DNA from: Lateolabrax maculatus
Lineage: Eukaryota; Chordata; Actinopteri; Acropomatiformes; Lateolabracidae
Length of the DNA: 64,000 bases
Reading direction: 5' to 3'
Assembly: GCA_031216445.1 (NCBI GenBank)
Contig: CM062211.1
Location: forward strand, 5,654,001-5,718,000
Made by a program: the position numbers and the translations under genes. The notes beneath the pieces are model-generated. The model was not told the DNA's origin and searched no databases. It saw only the letters and a program-made list of their open reading frames with translations. Below, piece after piece: positions 23,731 through 35,633 of the stretch. How positions within the stretch are numbered: position 1 is the stretch's first letter; each line of letters starts with the position of its first letter.

Positions 23731-24630
23731 AAATATATATACACAAGACAATTAGCTTTGCAAATATTTTATGAAGGGAGGGAATGAATAAATAAAAAAA
23801 AATAAACTCAACAGGGCACCTTTAATTCTGATTACAAGACTTTGTAATTTCCTTTTATGAAAGCATTTAGCTCTTCTTACAGAAAGAAAAGTAACTATAA
23901 CACGCCCAAGGAATTAATGATCTACTGTGCTTTAAACCTCATTTGCGTTTTTGATTGACAGATGTATTTTTACATTTAAAAGTACTGCAGTGATTTAATA
24001 GCGCACTTCCATAAAGTCGGGGACTTGTGAGAGACAGATTTTAAAATGGCAGGGGCAGAGATATCCTGACTTTTAGTCCTACAGTAAGTATGCCTAAAGC
24101 TCTTAAAGCTAGATCCTACATTTCCCATAATGCAACTGCAACCATCTCTAAATCAGATAAATGTACGAGAAAGCTCAGTACTGATGCAGGAGTAGGTTAC
24201 CATGTACCACTGAGAGGCCACAGCATGCAGTGTTTGTGTTTATCCGAGCCTTCACACCTCAAACGCAAAAGACGATCCAGTGAGTGAAACCAGCCGCTGA
24301 GGCTGATTGTTTGTGTGGCAAAGCGAACTTGCAGACTCCTGACCCTCAGTGGCACGTTTGTCCCTCCCCCGGCCTACCGGATAAACAAGTGCAGCAGTGT
24401 TGACACATGCCTGTTTAGTCCTTGTGTGGAGGAGAGAGGAAGAACTAGAACAAGAACGCCTCTCTCCATCTTTCTTCTTACACAACAGGCCAGACAGACA
24501 CAACAGGACTCGCCGCAGTGTTAGATTTCTGCGGGTTGCTCAAAGAGTGAAGAAAGAGAATGCTTTGTTTCTTTGACGTGGTTTTTCATTATGCCCTACA
24601 TCTGACAAGGTCCACTCTGACAGGGATTAC

Positions 24631-24662
24631 ACACACACACTCTCACACACACACACAAACAC
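24631..24662. repeat. Interrupted (CA)n microsatellite
   Basis: CA runs broken by CTCTCA and CAAACA. Confidence 0.85.
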
Positions 24663-27194
24663 ACTGATCAGAAGCAGCATTTCAGCATTTTTATTTAATA
24701 GACGGAAGTGCAGAGAGAGACAGAAAACTGTTTTTTAATCAATTTTCTGCATCATTTGTTTTCCCTCAACCACTTTGTGAGACATTTGTTGAAAGGACTT
24801 ACGTTACATTTAACTAGACTTCACTTCATATCACACCTAAATCCACAGGCTTGGCATGCAGCCTCAGGAGAGCGAACAAAAGCCCAACACAGGAGTTGGT
24901 TGACAAATGAGAACTGTGTGATCTGAACACTCTGTAAGAAATGTGGTGGATGGAGTGTCGGCACAGGTGGTGTGAGAGTGAGAGAGACGGGGCAGTAATA
25001 GGTTATAATAACCAACCCAAATCAGCCGCAGAGATCAGGGAGGCTAATCCGGTGTCAAGCCTAATAGTATCACAGACACAGGAATAGACTGCAGGGCTCA
25101 ACAGTGGCTTTGACCTTCAGTGTGTGTGTACGTGTGTCTGTACGATGGTAGTATTTCCTGGATTAATGGTCCAAGGGCCAGAGCTGGATTACCAACTGGG
25201 CAAAATGGGCAACTGCCCGGGAGCCCCAGAACTCCAAAGGCCCCTAAAAGCGGCAGGTTGACAGTGCGTTTTTGTATTTTAGGTTTTCAGCATATTGCAG
25301 AGACCCAGTTTTGACCCAGACTCAGGACCCTTGAGGTGTAAGGCTGGAGCAGATCTTGACAGTGGGCACTGCAGGAGGGGGTCTGTCTTCTAAGCACCAG
25401 TTTAAGCCCCATTCAGGGGTGGACTTATCCTCATTACACTGAGTCTGTACGACATTGGCTCTGATTTGCATCAGGTGCTTGGACCCTGGTCTTACTAACT
25501 TTAAAATGGGTTCTGCTTAATTACCTTATGTTGAAGAAAAAAAATCAGTTTTTGAGACAGTTTTAAGTCAGTTTTGCTTAAATATTTCATAATTGTGTTT
25601 AATCATGTTAATGCATCCACAGATGAGTCCACAGAGTAACAGAGAGTCCCATGAATATGTTTAAAGACATAAAAGGCACCCATGGATATCCTGAGGTATT
25701 TAGCCATATTTATACAGACATGATAATTATGAACTTAAAAGATACAAAGTTTTTGAAATTGTATTTTTTTCCCCATTACATTGTTGACATTAAGGTTTCT
25801 TTTACCAGGGCGCATAAACTTCCTGATGCCTAGTGGGAGAAATTGGAGCAAATGAAATTAAATTAAATCTGCACATCTCCTTCTTGTAATTATCATTAAT
25901 TAACTCTCCAACCATGGTACATTAGATACGGATCAAATGAGTCACATGCAGCACACATGATCAACCTTCCCCTGAGTGATAAAAGAATGAACTGCACTGA
26001 ATCTCTACAAGCGTGTCAACAACAACAACAGGCAATTACTGAGTTTCCAGAACAAAAGTCAAGATGAATTTCTTCACGATAGGATCTGCTGCTGTTTCAT
26101 TCTCCCCGGCACTATTTGTCATCTGACTGTGAGTTTTTTACTGCCTGTGTATCCCATGGTTAAAGGAAAGATGGTGGAAATTGCAGTCAGACAGTTCACT
26201 AAACTGATAACTTTGTTTCACACTTCTTTATGTATTTTTTGTCTAAAAGAGAACCTTGTGCGTGCATGTGTGTGTTTATGCCGGTTCTTAGGATACTTTG
26301 GATAAAAACATCCCTGAACCAATTTATTTGTTACATGTCTGTGCACATGTGTGTGCCTGCCTGAAACTCATCAATATTTTAAAATGTTTCAGGCTCCCAA
26401 AACAACTAGTCTTATGATGGGTCATAACTTTAATGGTAGCACCTACTTTGCTTTATTTTCTTGCCAGAATTCCAAATTGGACTTGTAGTTTTTGGCTCCT
26501 GTCTAAAAATGTTCTCCACACAGACTGCGGGAATTCAATACCACAGAAACCTGGCTATCGTCTCTTTATTCTCTCAATCCAAGAGACGAATCCTGACGTG
26601 AACCTTATCATAAAATCTGTCAATACCTGAAAGTACGCATTACTTTTTAAATCTGACAGTATGTTTACATTCTGTGCTACCCATCATTCTCACAATAGAT
26701 GCTGCATTTGCTAAGCAACACATATCTGATTTCTGATTGAAACCAGGTGCTTAGCTGTTTAATCTCTGACAGCAGATAGCATATCATGCTGGATGATTAA
26801 TGACCTCCTGTCAAAGGTTTGGCAGTAGATTTGGTCTTATTTTGGTTTGACAAATGGAACAATTCTTAGAATTTCATGGTTTTGCTTCTCACCATTTCTC
26901 AACTTGTGACTGGTGAGATGTAAAGTCTTTCATTCTACCACAAATTGCTAAGAGTTGACAAGGAACTGTTTACAGATATGGGGGATTGCCTTCCAAACAC
27001 GCATTACAGTAAATACACTACCTGACACTGTACTCAATATGTCAAAACAGATGTTTTAAGTGTCAAAAACAGAACTCTGTACGAAAAGTTCACCAAAAAT
27101 ATGAGTTATTGTAACAAAAGAACCCACAGGGCCGTGTGAACATAGAGTGAGCTGTCTGTATGCACAAACTGGATTCATTAGCCATGCTAGCAGC

Positions 27195-27640
27195 TCTAGG
27201 GATGGCAATCGGTCGGTTGGTCTGTCAGTCCACCACTTTGGTCCAGACTTAAACATCTCAACAACTTTTAGATAGATTGCAATGAAATTTGGTTCAGACA
27301 TTTGTGGTCCCCAGAGGATGAATTTTACTTTAGTGAGCCTCTGACCATATATCTAATGCCACCAGTAGGTTGACATTTGTGGTTCAGAATGACATATTGT
27401 GACAATAATTGGATGGATTGCCATTAAATTTGGTTCAGACATTCAAATTCCCTACAGGATAGACTTTACAGAATTGACTTCAGGTGATCGCCTGACTTTT
27501 CCTCTACTGCCACCAGCAGGTTGTCATTTTCTGTTCAGAGTGAAATGTCTGGACAACTATAGGATGGTTTGCCATGAAATTAGGTATGGGCATTCTTGTT
27601 CCCCTCAGGATGAATCATTCTGACTTTGGTGATCCCTAAT
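27195..27640 (+). repeat. Dispersed repeat of three diverged tandem units of about 140-150 bp
   Basis: Three successive segments near 27256, 27396 and 27546 share the pattern ACAACT...GGATGGATTGCCATGAAATT, then TTCAGACATT, then CCCCAGAGGATGAA, then GCCACCAG(T/C)AGGTTG. They are clearly related but diverged. Short copies of the same family occur near 54425-54560 and 60655-60790. I recognise this as a common teleost repeat. No ORF. Confidence 0.7.
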
Positions 27641-29044
27641 CTCATTAAATGCATTCTTTATATTCAGATACCACAAATAATGTTAAAATATGAGACACTC
27701 TCTTCACTCTCCACCATTTGAAGTACATTATGGGTGCTAACAAGTTTGTCACATTCGACTCTGTGGTTCCATCACAAAAGATCACATTTCATGCAGATAA
27801 CATAGAGACGAGTAGGTGTGCATGTCAGCCGAAGGTGGCATCTAAATTGTGCTTTTTGTCAGCACCACTAAATTGCTAATAATGTATAAGTTAAGTGTTG
27901 GTGAAATAGCAGCTGTTAACTTCAATAGTGTAGTTCTTGGAATTTCATTATGCAGTGGTTAATGTACCATTAATTTACCTCCTAATTATTTTCATGCTGA
28001 AAAGTTGTCTGGGCAAGTCCTGTCTTTCCAGAGAATAAATGCTTCTCTTTATTTGGGGGAACAGCAGTGCTATGAATGTATATTGTGAGGATTAGGCATG
28101 ACAAAACACTGACATGCATCGGAGAGAGCTGTACTTCTGTGGCTGTCACATTATACACACATGACAAATCATTATTGTTTACTGCATCTATAAATTTGAA
28201 TGAATGCAGCTATTTGAATTTGCCATGGCGGCTTCATTTGCCTTTGCATTTTCTTGCGTCTCATGCAATATACTACTTCTAGTACAAAAGAAGTCAGGCT
28301 TTTCCCACATCTCATCCCTATCTTTACATTTGGGTTTTGCAATGATTATTAGAGTAGATGTAAACAAACTAATGCTGTCCTTTCACACGCACTGTGGCAA
28401 GCAGTCGAGCTATTCCGTACCAAAACCATATTATGCAGTTGGGTATTCTTTTTTCTCTGGTTTTACGAGTAATTGTTTTACCAACCCCAAGGCTGTTGTC
28501 AGTTCAGGGCTGAGCTGAGAGATGTGACAATGAAGCCAAACTGGTTCTAAAATTAGTCTCCATTTGTTAATTTATCCTCCAACAGAACATTTGTACTTTA
28601 ATAAAGGAGATTGTAAAACCACCAAATGACCATATTAAGATAAAAGGGAAAGACGTGTGGCAAAATAGGTCCATACAGATATGTCAAACACAGTGAAAGC
28701 CATAAAAATAGGTCTCGAGCTGAGAGTACAGATGAAGCATCCAATCGGCCCTTCTAAGCAGGAACATGTGGCTTCCTAACCCCATCGCCGTGCAAGAACA
28801 CTGATACTACAATTCTGCAAAAGCCCCATATGATATTTATTTACGTTCCTTTGATTTCAGTCTTTCACTGTGTGTGTAAACATAGCTGTCGTACAAAATC
28901 CGTAAATCCGTCTTTCTGAGGAAGTTCTCATGCTTGAGCAAAACAAACCATTTAAAACCACATTGGATTATCTGAAAAATGCATTGTCACAATGGTGAAA
29001 ACAGGCCTGTTTTTCTTATCATGGTGACGATATGTGATTTGAGA

Positions 29045-29190
29045 CTCCTGAGGACATTTTTCAACTACAATCCTCACTTCCTCAAGGGACAAGTTTAGCT
29101 TCAGGGTAAAGATTAAAGTTATGATAAGTCTCATGTTGGGGTTAGAGTTTAACCAAACGAGGGGACAAGTAGGGATTGGGTTTGTCTGCA

Positions 29191-29243
<53 letters not shown>
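29045..29243 (+). repeat. Dispersed repeat copy 2 with (TG)n tail
   Basis: CCTGAGGACATTTTTCAACT, CAATCCTCACTTCCTCAAGG and GGGGTTAGAG parallel the copy at 9715. It runs into 24 TG units at 29196-29243. The association of this family with a TG/CA tail is typical. Confidence 0.5.
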
Positions 29244-29244
<1 letters not shown>

Positions 29245-32200
29245 TTCAAGCAACAGGTTTCACCCTCAGGTCGTCTGAACATCTGTTAGCTCAAATATCA
29301 AAGGTGGCCACTAACTTGACATATCAGTCCACACCGATGTCACCTATAGGCATCTCCTTCTATAAAAAGAGAAAATGAAGATGGCCACTCCCAATTATTT
29401 GAGTTACAACAAGTAGTTTCAGCCAAACCATCCTTCTGGCTGAAGCAGTGGGGTTGTGAGAGGCATTTTAAATGGTCTGGCCAGTACTGCTGTGAAGACG
29501 TCATCGATACAAAACAACTAGGAAACACAAATGTCCTTTAACACAACACAAGAGTCATTTAACAAAAAGCAGCTTTTTAATGGAAGTGATGTAAGAGAAG
29601 TGGAAGACAGTAACAATCTGTGGCCAAAACAGCATCTCTATGCCACGTCCCAGCAAATGTTATAATGGCCTTTTATTCGGCTGATTTGGGAAGCAACAAG
29701 AAGCCACTCAGATGCTGTAAATCTCAGCTGAAACTGACAAATCTTAAGTAAACTTGACCTTGGTTACACTGTAATTAGGAAACAATAATCGCCTTAATGG
29801 CAAAAAGCCCCAGATCTTAATCTGATCTGACCACTAAATATAATCCAGTAGCACATCGTATAAGGCCGACCCTGAATTGCTGAATTCACTGCTGAATTTT
29901 ACGGAAACATAGACATAACTTTTTTAGACACTGATCTGACATCATACTTTCAACAGGAGAGCATGTGCAACGTTTTAAGCAGATGGAACAGTTCAGTAGC
30001 TAAATTCAGTTCTACAAATATTGATCAGTGATGGAGAGCACAGGAAATGATAGTTTGTCCGTTTGAAAGGATTTCCTGGATACTGCATGCATTTTACTGT
30101 TAAGTTTAAATACAATCCAGCGACATCAGATCCAGACACAATCTATGCTTGAGATGTAGGTTAATGTGGGTATAAAAGTGGTCCAAAGATGCACACAAAC
30201 ATACATACATGGATCACTTGCGAGGTTGTACAGTAATCTACATAAAAAATACCCTAACCCTTAGAGGCATATAAGTCAATGAAAGATAGGCTTGTACAGG
30301 AATTCATCCCAGTCAACGCTATCAGCCATCAGCTGTATCAGGATCGGGATGCTATCAGGAGGTCACTGAGTCCACCTATTAATGTGGAAACAGAGAGAGT
30401 GGAAAGAAAAACAGGCCGGGAGGGAGAGCCCGAGATGGAGAGGGGGATGTAAAGAGAGAGAGGGGAACAATCGAGGGACATAAAGATCCAGACAGTGAAC
30501 GTGAGGGAGATAAAGAAAATCGTTGAGACAGAGAGGCAGATTACCGGGTCAAAACGGACAGAAAGAGGAGGGCTGAACTGTCATGTGGCTGAACTGCTGG
30601 GAAGACCGGGCCTCACCTTGAAACCACATGATCTCTATCTGCTCTGTCTCAGGGAATTGTTGGAAAGACGATGCAACAGACAAGGAAAGGAACTTTTGTT
30701 TTGCGTGCGCCACAATTTCAGTTAAGATTTAGGATTGTATACGTGAAGGTAAGCAGTTTAGGTCAAAGGTTAAATGAATAAATAACCCTAAATGAATGTC
30801 CTGACATGTATACGTGTGTTTCTGTTCCACAGGGCAGAGAAAGATGTCTAATCCAAATCCTTACAGTATGTTTTGCTCTAACTAGCCATAAGAATGTGCC
30901 GTGTATAAACACTCTGCTAAATGTGTAAACCATGTCGGAGCAGGCAGGGCTGTGAAGCTGCAACCATATAGAATGAAGGGAACAGCTTGAGCCACACAGA
31001 AGAGCAAAGGAAACAATGGAAAACATCCAAACTTTGTCCTAAACACAAGCTGAACTCACCAACTTCATCCAGCCTCTCTCATCCCTTTGGAATGACGCAG
31101 ATCTGCACTTTCCTCACTTCACTTTACAGAATATCTGCATCTTTCAGTTTAAGTCTGTTCATGCAGATTTAAAGGACTTCAGTATGCCAGAAATGTTCTT
31201 TCATGATGTCAGTCATGTTCACTAACCTGCTAGAAAAAGCCCCTACAAACCCTTTAGGTGCTTGACCCCAGTAGTCTTGCAAATACTTGACACAAATCTA
31301 TTAGAAAAGTACTTGAGTTCCACTTGTCTTTAATTACAAAGCCCTTCATTGTCTTGAAAAGCAGAAACAACCTGCAAGAAAGGTTGCAGAGTGATGGGTG
31401 GAAATGGGTGGACTTCTGGGATGGCAAAATTTACTGTTGGTGCTTTTGAAGGTGATATGTTTGACTGTACAAAACATCTGTCATAAGATGTGCCAATTTG
31501 ATCATTCCAGTGTTTTATTGCCTCTCACCCAGCTATTTCCATTTAAAATGCTTCTTCAAACATTGGACATGTTCATGTAATAACAGACAAATTAGATTTT
31601 CCTTGAAATAGCATCTAAATGCAAAGCTTGTGACTGGTGGATTTGGATGTGTGAGGCTAGATTCTCCAAAACACATAAACATAACATAATTAGTTAGTAA
31701 TAGTAATAAATTAGTAATAAAACGTAACATAAACATATATAATATGTGAAGAAAATAAAGAGAAATAAGAGAAAATAAAAGTGCCTAATTGAATGTGGAT
31801 CTGGATCAGTACCAAAATCCATGCACCAAAGTTAGTCCGGTTAATACATTTCAGTTAATGGATAGGTTCACAGTTTTCAGGCCTGTCTTTAGACAATAGT
31901 CAGGTGTCCATAGGAACATTTTAAACAGTTATGCTTGCTGTAATAATTCCTCTTGTTCATACGGGCCACTAGTCTCTTTCTAATGAGTTTCCAATGTAAG
32001 TGATGGAGGACGAATTCCACAGTCCTGGTTCAGTGCATTCTTAAGTTTATCTGAAGTTAATATGAGGCTGCAGGAGTCTTAGTTGGACAAATCAAGTGGC
32101 TTCAGTACAAAATTCCCTCATTAGTGTTAGTTTGTGATAAAATGATTAAACACTCAGCACCATGATATTATATATATAATTAATGCATTGTCCATAATGT

Positions 32201-33288
32201 CCAACTTTTCAAACATCTGTTTTTGGAAAAAAAAACTTTTTGAAGGGCGAGCTTCCCTGAAATACTAACACAGTCAACTGAATCATTTCTGAACGTGGAA
32301 ACGTGAAGTGTAAATTTAATTACATGTAATGACACAGCATGAGGAGAGGTGAAGAAATGTGAAACATCACGTGGTGAGTGATCAGAACAACAGGAAGGTT
32401 CAAGGACACTAATGCTTCCAGTCAGTCCCTCTGTGTCATGAGGTGTCATCAAGCCAAAATGAATGAAACATCTGTGATGGGATAACAGCAACGGCCCACC
32501 CTCTTCCTCTTCAAGTGTCTGGCTGACGCTCTACTCCAGGGAAAATTCTTCATTGACCAACATTTCAAGTTGAACGGCGTGGGGGAAAGTTTTCTTCACA
32601 TCATTTCATCTGTTCGTTTATTTAAACCTCTAATTACAGGGTGGAAGCGTGATCCCCACTTGACAGATACAGATTTTAACACCTCAACCACAGTCATTTA
32701 CAACACCAAACACTGTAGCAGTTAGTTGCCAGAAAGTGACAATGAAGTGCTGCAAAATAAATCAAAGAAATTGGCTTAACAAATGAAACAGGTAGAGGAA
32801 GGGAAGAGCAGAGCAGATCGAGGAGGGGAGCACAAAAAGGTTGGTATGCAGAGCCAAAAGGGACAACAGGAACTCTCCATGGTAACATTATCAGTTTATT
32901 AAACCACGTGGGAGTCACTTTGGCCCCTTTCTACCCTTATCTACTTGATGTTCTTCCCATGAGCCCAGCCCCTAATCTGTTCAACACCCCTCACTACAAT
33001 TTTTCCTCTGTTCTCCTGCAGTAAACCACAAATGAACGTTGTTAAACTGAGTCATTGCAGCTGCACTGTAGCCCACAGCTGTAGTAGAAAAGCTTATCTC
33101 AGGGTGCCTGAGAGACCATTTTTGACTCAAGTGCCCATAAAGGGAGTTACAGCATGGAACCGGCCCCTCTCCTGGCCTGCTTCCTTGCGTCCTCATTTCC
33201 TTGTCCTGCTGTGCGCCTGCATGTCAGGAGGGGCTCTGCGTCAAATCCGCCGCTGCAACAGCTGCTCCAGCGGCCTCGGCGAGCGCAT

Positions 33289-33290
<2 letters not shown>

Positions 33291-33319
<29 letters not shown>
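33291..33319. repeat. (AC)n microsatellite
   Basis: About 14 AC units. Confidence 0.95.
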
Positions 33320-33320
<1 letters not shown>

Positions 33321-33471
33321 GTGGACTCCCACAGCAGCAGGAAAGCATCCAGCGCGCCATTACGCAAAGCTGCTGGGACCACATGTCATATCCAGACACG
33401 GCAACCTGCACCGCTGCACTGTTAAGGCCATTACGCAGAATTGCCTGCATGTTGTTATGTTATCAGACGGG

Positions 33472-33497
33472 ACACACACACACACACACACACACAC
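33472..33497. repeat. (AC)n microsatellite
   Basis: About 12-13 AC units, some 150 bp from the previous array. Confidence 0.95.
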
Positions 33498-33579
33498 GCA
33501 GCATGAGTATTTTTGGGTTACTGGGCTACTTGGCTCTAATCCCATAAACAGCTCCCATCATTCAAATTCTGGCGTGTGA

Positions 33580-33594
33580 GGGGGGGGGGGGGGG
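33580..33594. repeat. G homopolymer of 15
   Basis: Fifteen consecutive G. It is a possible quadruplex or a sequencing-length artefact, since homopolymers this long are often miscalled. Confidence 0.85.
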
Positions 33595-34733
33595 AAATGA
33601 TCCATGCATGGATGGAGGGTAAATAACAAGGTATAAGATGTGTCCAGGCATGCACACGCCTTAATGCAAAACACACATTAACCCCAACTGTGCATAGAAA
33701 AACTTCCTCAAGTGAAGAAAAGGTTGATTTTGACATCTTATTTGGCCTGTCTGTAAAGTTGTTGTAAGTTGTAAGTTTTTTTTCCTTAAAACAAGTGGAG
33801 AAGTCCTTCACTTTCACAGTTTTTGGAATGTAACTGACTAGTTCCAAGAACGATCAATTATATAGCTGCATGTATCTTAACAGACACATTTGGGAAAGTT
33901 CAGAAGCCACAGAAGTCGCCGGAGAGTCTCTGCGCGCACAGACGCCGCTCACTCTCTGCACCTCTTGCGCACAAGGCCATAGTTTAGGCTGACACAAACA
34001 AATGCACGCAGGAACGCGCAGGGAGGGAAAGAAGCGCTATTCTAAACCTTTTGTGTCGGGAGTCAACTCTGACATATCAGCTTTCCCTCCCAACCTACAG
34101 CGAGCCGGGGGCACAATTAGCGCGTCGGCGATCCAGAGACACGCGCGGAACCGCGTCTGAGCCGCTCTCCAACACGGCGCACACGCCTCTGAAGAGCGCA
34201 AAAGCTCGTGTGGAAAACAGCGGGAGTCTCTAATGTTTGTGTGCATTAGCGAGACAGACCCAGCCCTCGCGTCTACCTGTGCGCACGGCGGGACGGAGAG
34301 AAGACGCGAGTTAGTCCGCGCTGGCGCGTCGCGTCTCGCATTCCACTTTGTTTTACCTGCCACAAAGCTCGAGCTTCCAGGAACAAAATAAGTCCCTGAA
34401 CATACCATGCAGCTGCAAAAACTATCTAATGTGGAGCACTCGAAACCAATTTAGACTCCTCTGCGGGGCCAAATTCAGTTTGCAAAACTTTTTTTTTTAA
34501 AAGGTTTTCATGCAACTCCGGAGCTGCTCGTCACGCTGTCTGATGCACGTAAAAGTGCGAGAAACTCTGCGAGTCCCCGGCGGTCGTTTAAGGACCGCTG
34601 GACGCGCGGGAGCCCGTCGGGTCAGCGTCCGTCACCGCTTTCGCGTCAGACCCCGGCCAGGAACCCAGAGAGTTCCTCAGCGGCGGAAATGCTCCACGGG
34701 ACGCCAAATCAGAGGAAATGAAGCCGTTCCTAC

Positions 34734-34751
34734 CGTAATAAAGGTAACCAT
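34734..34751 (-). CDS. ntf3: ntf3 coding exon 1 (six codons, MVTFIT)
   Basis: A minus-strand ATG at 34751 starts six codons, MVTFIT, followed directly by a GT donor (gtagga, from 34733). Joined in phase 0 to the exon 2 acceptor at 6941, the reading becomes MVTFIT-ILQVNLVMSIL. This matches the N-terminus of the long mammalian NT-3 isoform (MVTFATILQVNKVMSIL) at nearly every position. The start context is strong (G at -3 and G at +4). The full long-form protein would be 300 aa. The exon is too short for ORF or similarity searches and was found by matching the expected N-terminus. It lies in the CpG-rich block, as expected for a first exon. The 5' limit of the transcribed exon cannot be seen from the sequence. 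Confidence 0.9.
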
Positions 34752-34786
34752 AGCATCGGCAGGTTAGTATCCAACAGGGTCGACAT
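34734..34786 (-). promoter_or_regulatory. Upstream ORF overlapping the ntf3 start codon
   Basis: An upstream ATG at 34786 (weak context, T at -3) opens a different frame that runs over the ntf3 ATG at 34751. In the spliced mRNA it would continue from exon 1 into exon 2 and end at TGA (6931-6929) after 21 codons, 8 nt before the internal ntf3 ATG at 6920. A second Met (CCGATG) lies in the same frame. The effect depends on the 5' end of the mRNA including 34786, which the sequence alone does not show. Confidence 0.5.
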
Positions 34787-34904
34787 GAAGGTGATTAATC
34801 TGTGAGACAGAATCCTTTGGCGAAAACTTCCCACTTTCCGAGGGCGGCCGCCGGTCTGTGCGCCACACTGGTTCTGTGTGGAGAGGATCAGGGTGTGCGT
34901 AATG

Positions 34905-34958
34905 CTCTCTCTCTCTCTCTCCCCCTCTCTCTCTCTCTCTCGACAACATAATCTACGC

Positions 34959-34990
<32 letters not shown>
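34905..34990. repeat. Paired (CT)n/(GA)n microsatellites upstream of ntf3
   Basis: Two CT runs (34905-34941, broken by a CCCCC, and 34961-34990) are separated by about 20 bp. On the ntf3 sense strand they read as (GA)n. They begin about 155 bp upstream of the start codon, so they lie in the 5' UTR or core promoter. Such tracts can bind GAGA-type factors or form triplex DNA. Here only the sequence is seen. Confidence 0.9.
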
Positions 34991-34992
<2 letters not shown>

Positions 34993-35100
34993 TACGGGAC
35001 AGATGGCTCTTGGCGCATGTTGCCGCAAAGGCCTGCATGCATGCTGCCGCTGTCTGTCAGCGGAACAAGCCCGCCGACGTGAATTAGGACACCGAATTAG

Positions 35101-35132
35101 GAGCGTGCGTGCGCGCGCGTGTGCGTGCGTGA
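35101..35132. repeat. Alternating purine-pyrimidine tract (CG/TG)
   Basis: CGTGCGTGCGCGCGCGTGTG and further: almost perfect purine-pyrimidine alternation with many CG steps, the sequence type that most readily adopts Z-DNA. It lies about 350 bp upstream of the ntf3 ATG. Confidence 0.8.
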
Positions 35133-35399
35133 CTAATCTTTATGTAGTGCTGGATGACATTTGGCAGGTTCCTCCGAGACTCGTCGTTCCACGTCAAATA
35201 GTGCAAGGTACATGCAGGCAGATATTTGATGGGAGGAATGAAGATGATGAAACCGCGGCCACACACACACACACGCCTCACAGCAAGGTCCTTGTTAACT
35301 GAATGAATCTACAGGGGTTTAATAAACAAACACTAAAGTGATTATTTCATCATTGACTAGACGTAAAAATCACACAAAGTGGCACACGGACACTGGAGG

Positions 35400-35540
35400 C
35401 CAGGGTTCACGTCCCGTCTTCTACCACGGGCAACGCTGGTTTATTTCACCGCGAGCATGACCTTTCTCTAACCTTAACCAAGTAGTTCTAGTTGTCTAAT
35501 CTTACCCAAAGCTCAAATCTAATCTAATCTCACGCAAATC
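35400..35540 (+). repeat. Dispersed repeat (CTCTAACCTTAACCAAGTAG type), copy 1
   Basis: Shares TTTCTCTAACCTTAAC(C/T)AAGTAG(T/C)TCTAGTT with 43240-43400, and a reverse-oriented relative is seen at 49015-49140. Family recognised from layout only. No coding content. Confidence 0.5.
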
Positions 35541-35633
35541 TGCTCACCTGAGGTCTCTGTGTTGTTGTGGACGCAGCCGATTCTCCAGCAGACCTCCATG
35601 ATGGCGCTGGTTATCTTTGCATCACTGCACATC

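Larger units (their letters stand above)
6942..34733 (-). other. ntf3: ntf3 intron 1 (27,792 bp, phase 0)
   Basis: This is the interval between the exon 1 donor (GTAGGA) and the exon 2 acceptor (TTTGCAG). A very long intron at this position is also the arrangement of mammalian NTF3. I read both strands and found no convincing host gene inside it, only dispersed repeats, microsatellites and one exon-like segment, listed separately. Long parts are plain AT-rich intronic DNA with nothing I can name, for example 8.0-9.0, 10.7-13.4, 18.0-19.4, 20.3-22.7, 24.7-27.1 and 29.5-33.2 kb. Conserved enhancers may be present but cannot be recognised without alignment. Confidence 0.88.
33900..35150 (-). promoter_or_regulatory. 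ntf3: CpG-rich block around ntf3 exon 1 (likely promoter region)
   Basis: CpG dinucleotides are dense here, especially at 34100-34360 and 34550-34700, and sparse in the rest of the window. The block straddles the six-codon exon 1 at 34734-34751. That is the usual mark of a vertebrate developmental-gene promoter kept unmethylated in the germ line. No TATA box is evident on the minus strand just upstream of exon 1. Two GA-rich microsatellites and an alternating CG/TG tract lie within 400 bp upstream of the start codon. The exact transcription start is not visible. Confidence 0.7.

Noticed and set aside
33032..33579. Three overlapping plus-strand frames of 74-171 codons with Thr-His runs
   Set aside because: They run through (CA)n repeats, which read as repeated Thr-His in any frame; there is no other protein-like signal.
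34037..34408. 123-codon minus-strand frame in the CpG-rich block
   Set aside because: High GC lowers stop frequency; the peptide has no known features. It may overlap an alternative first exon but is not supported as a protein.
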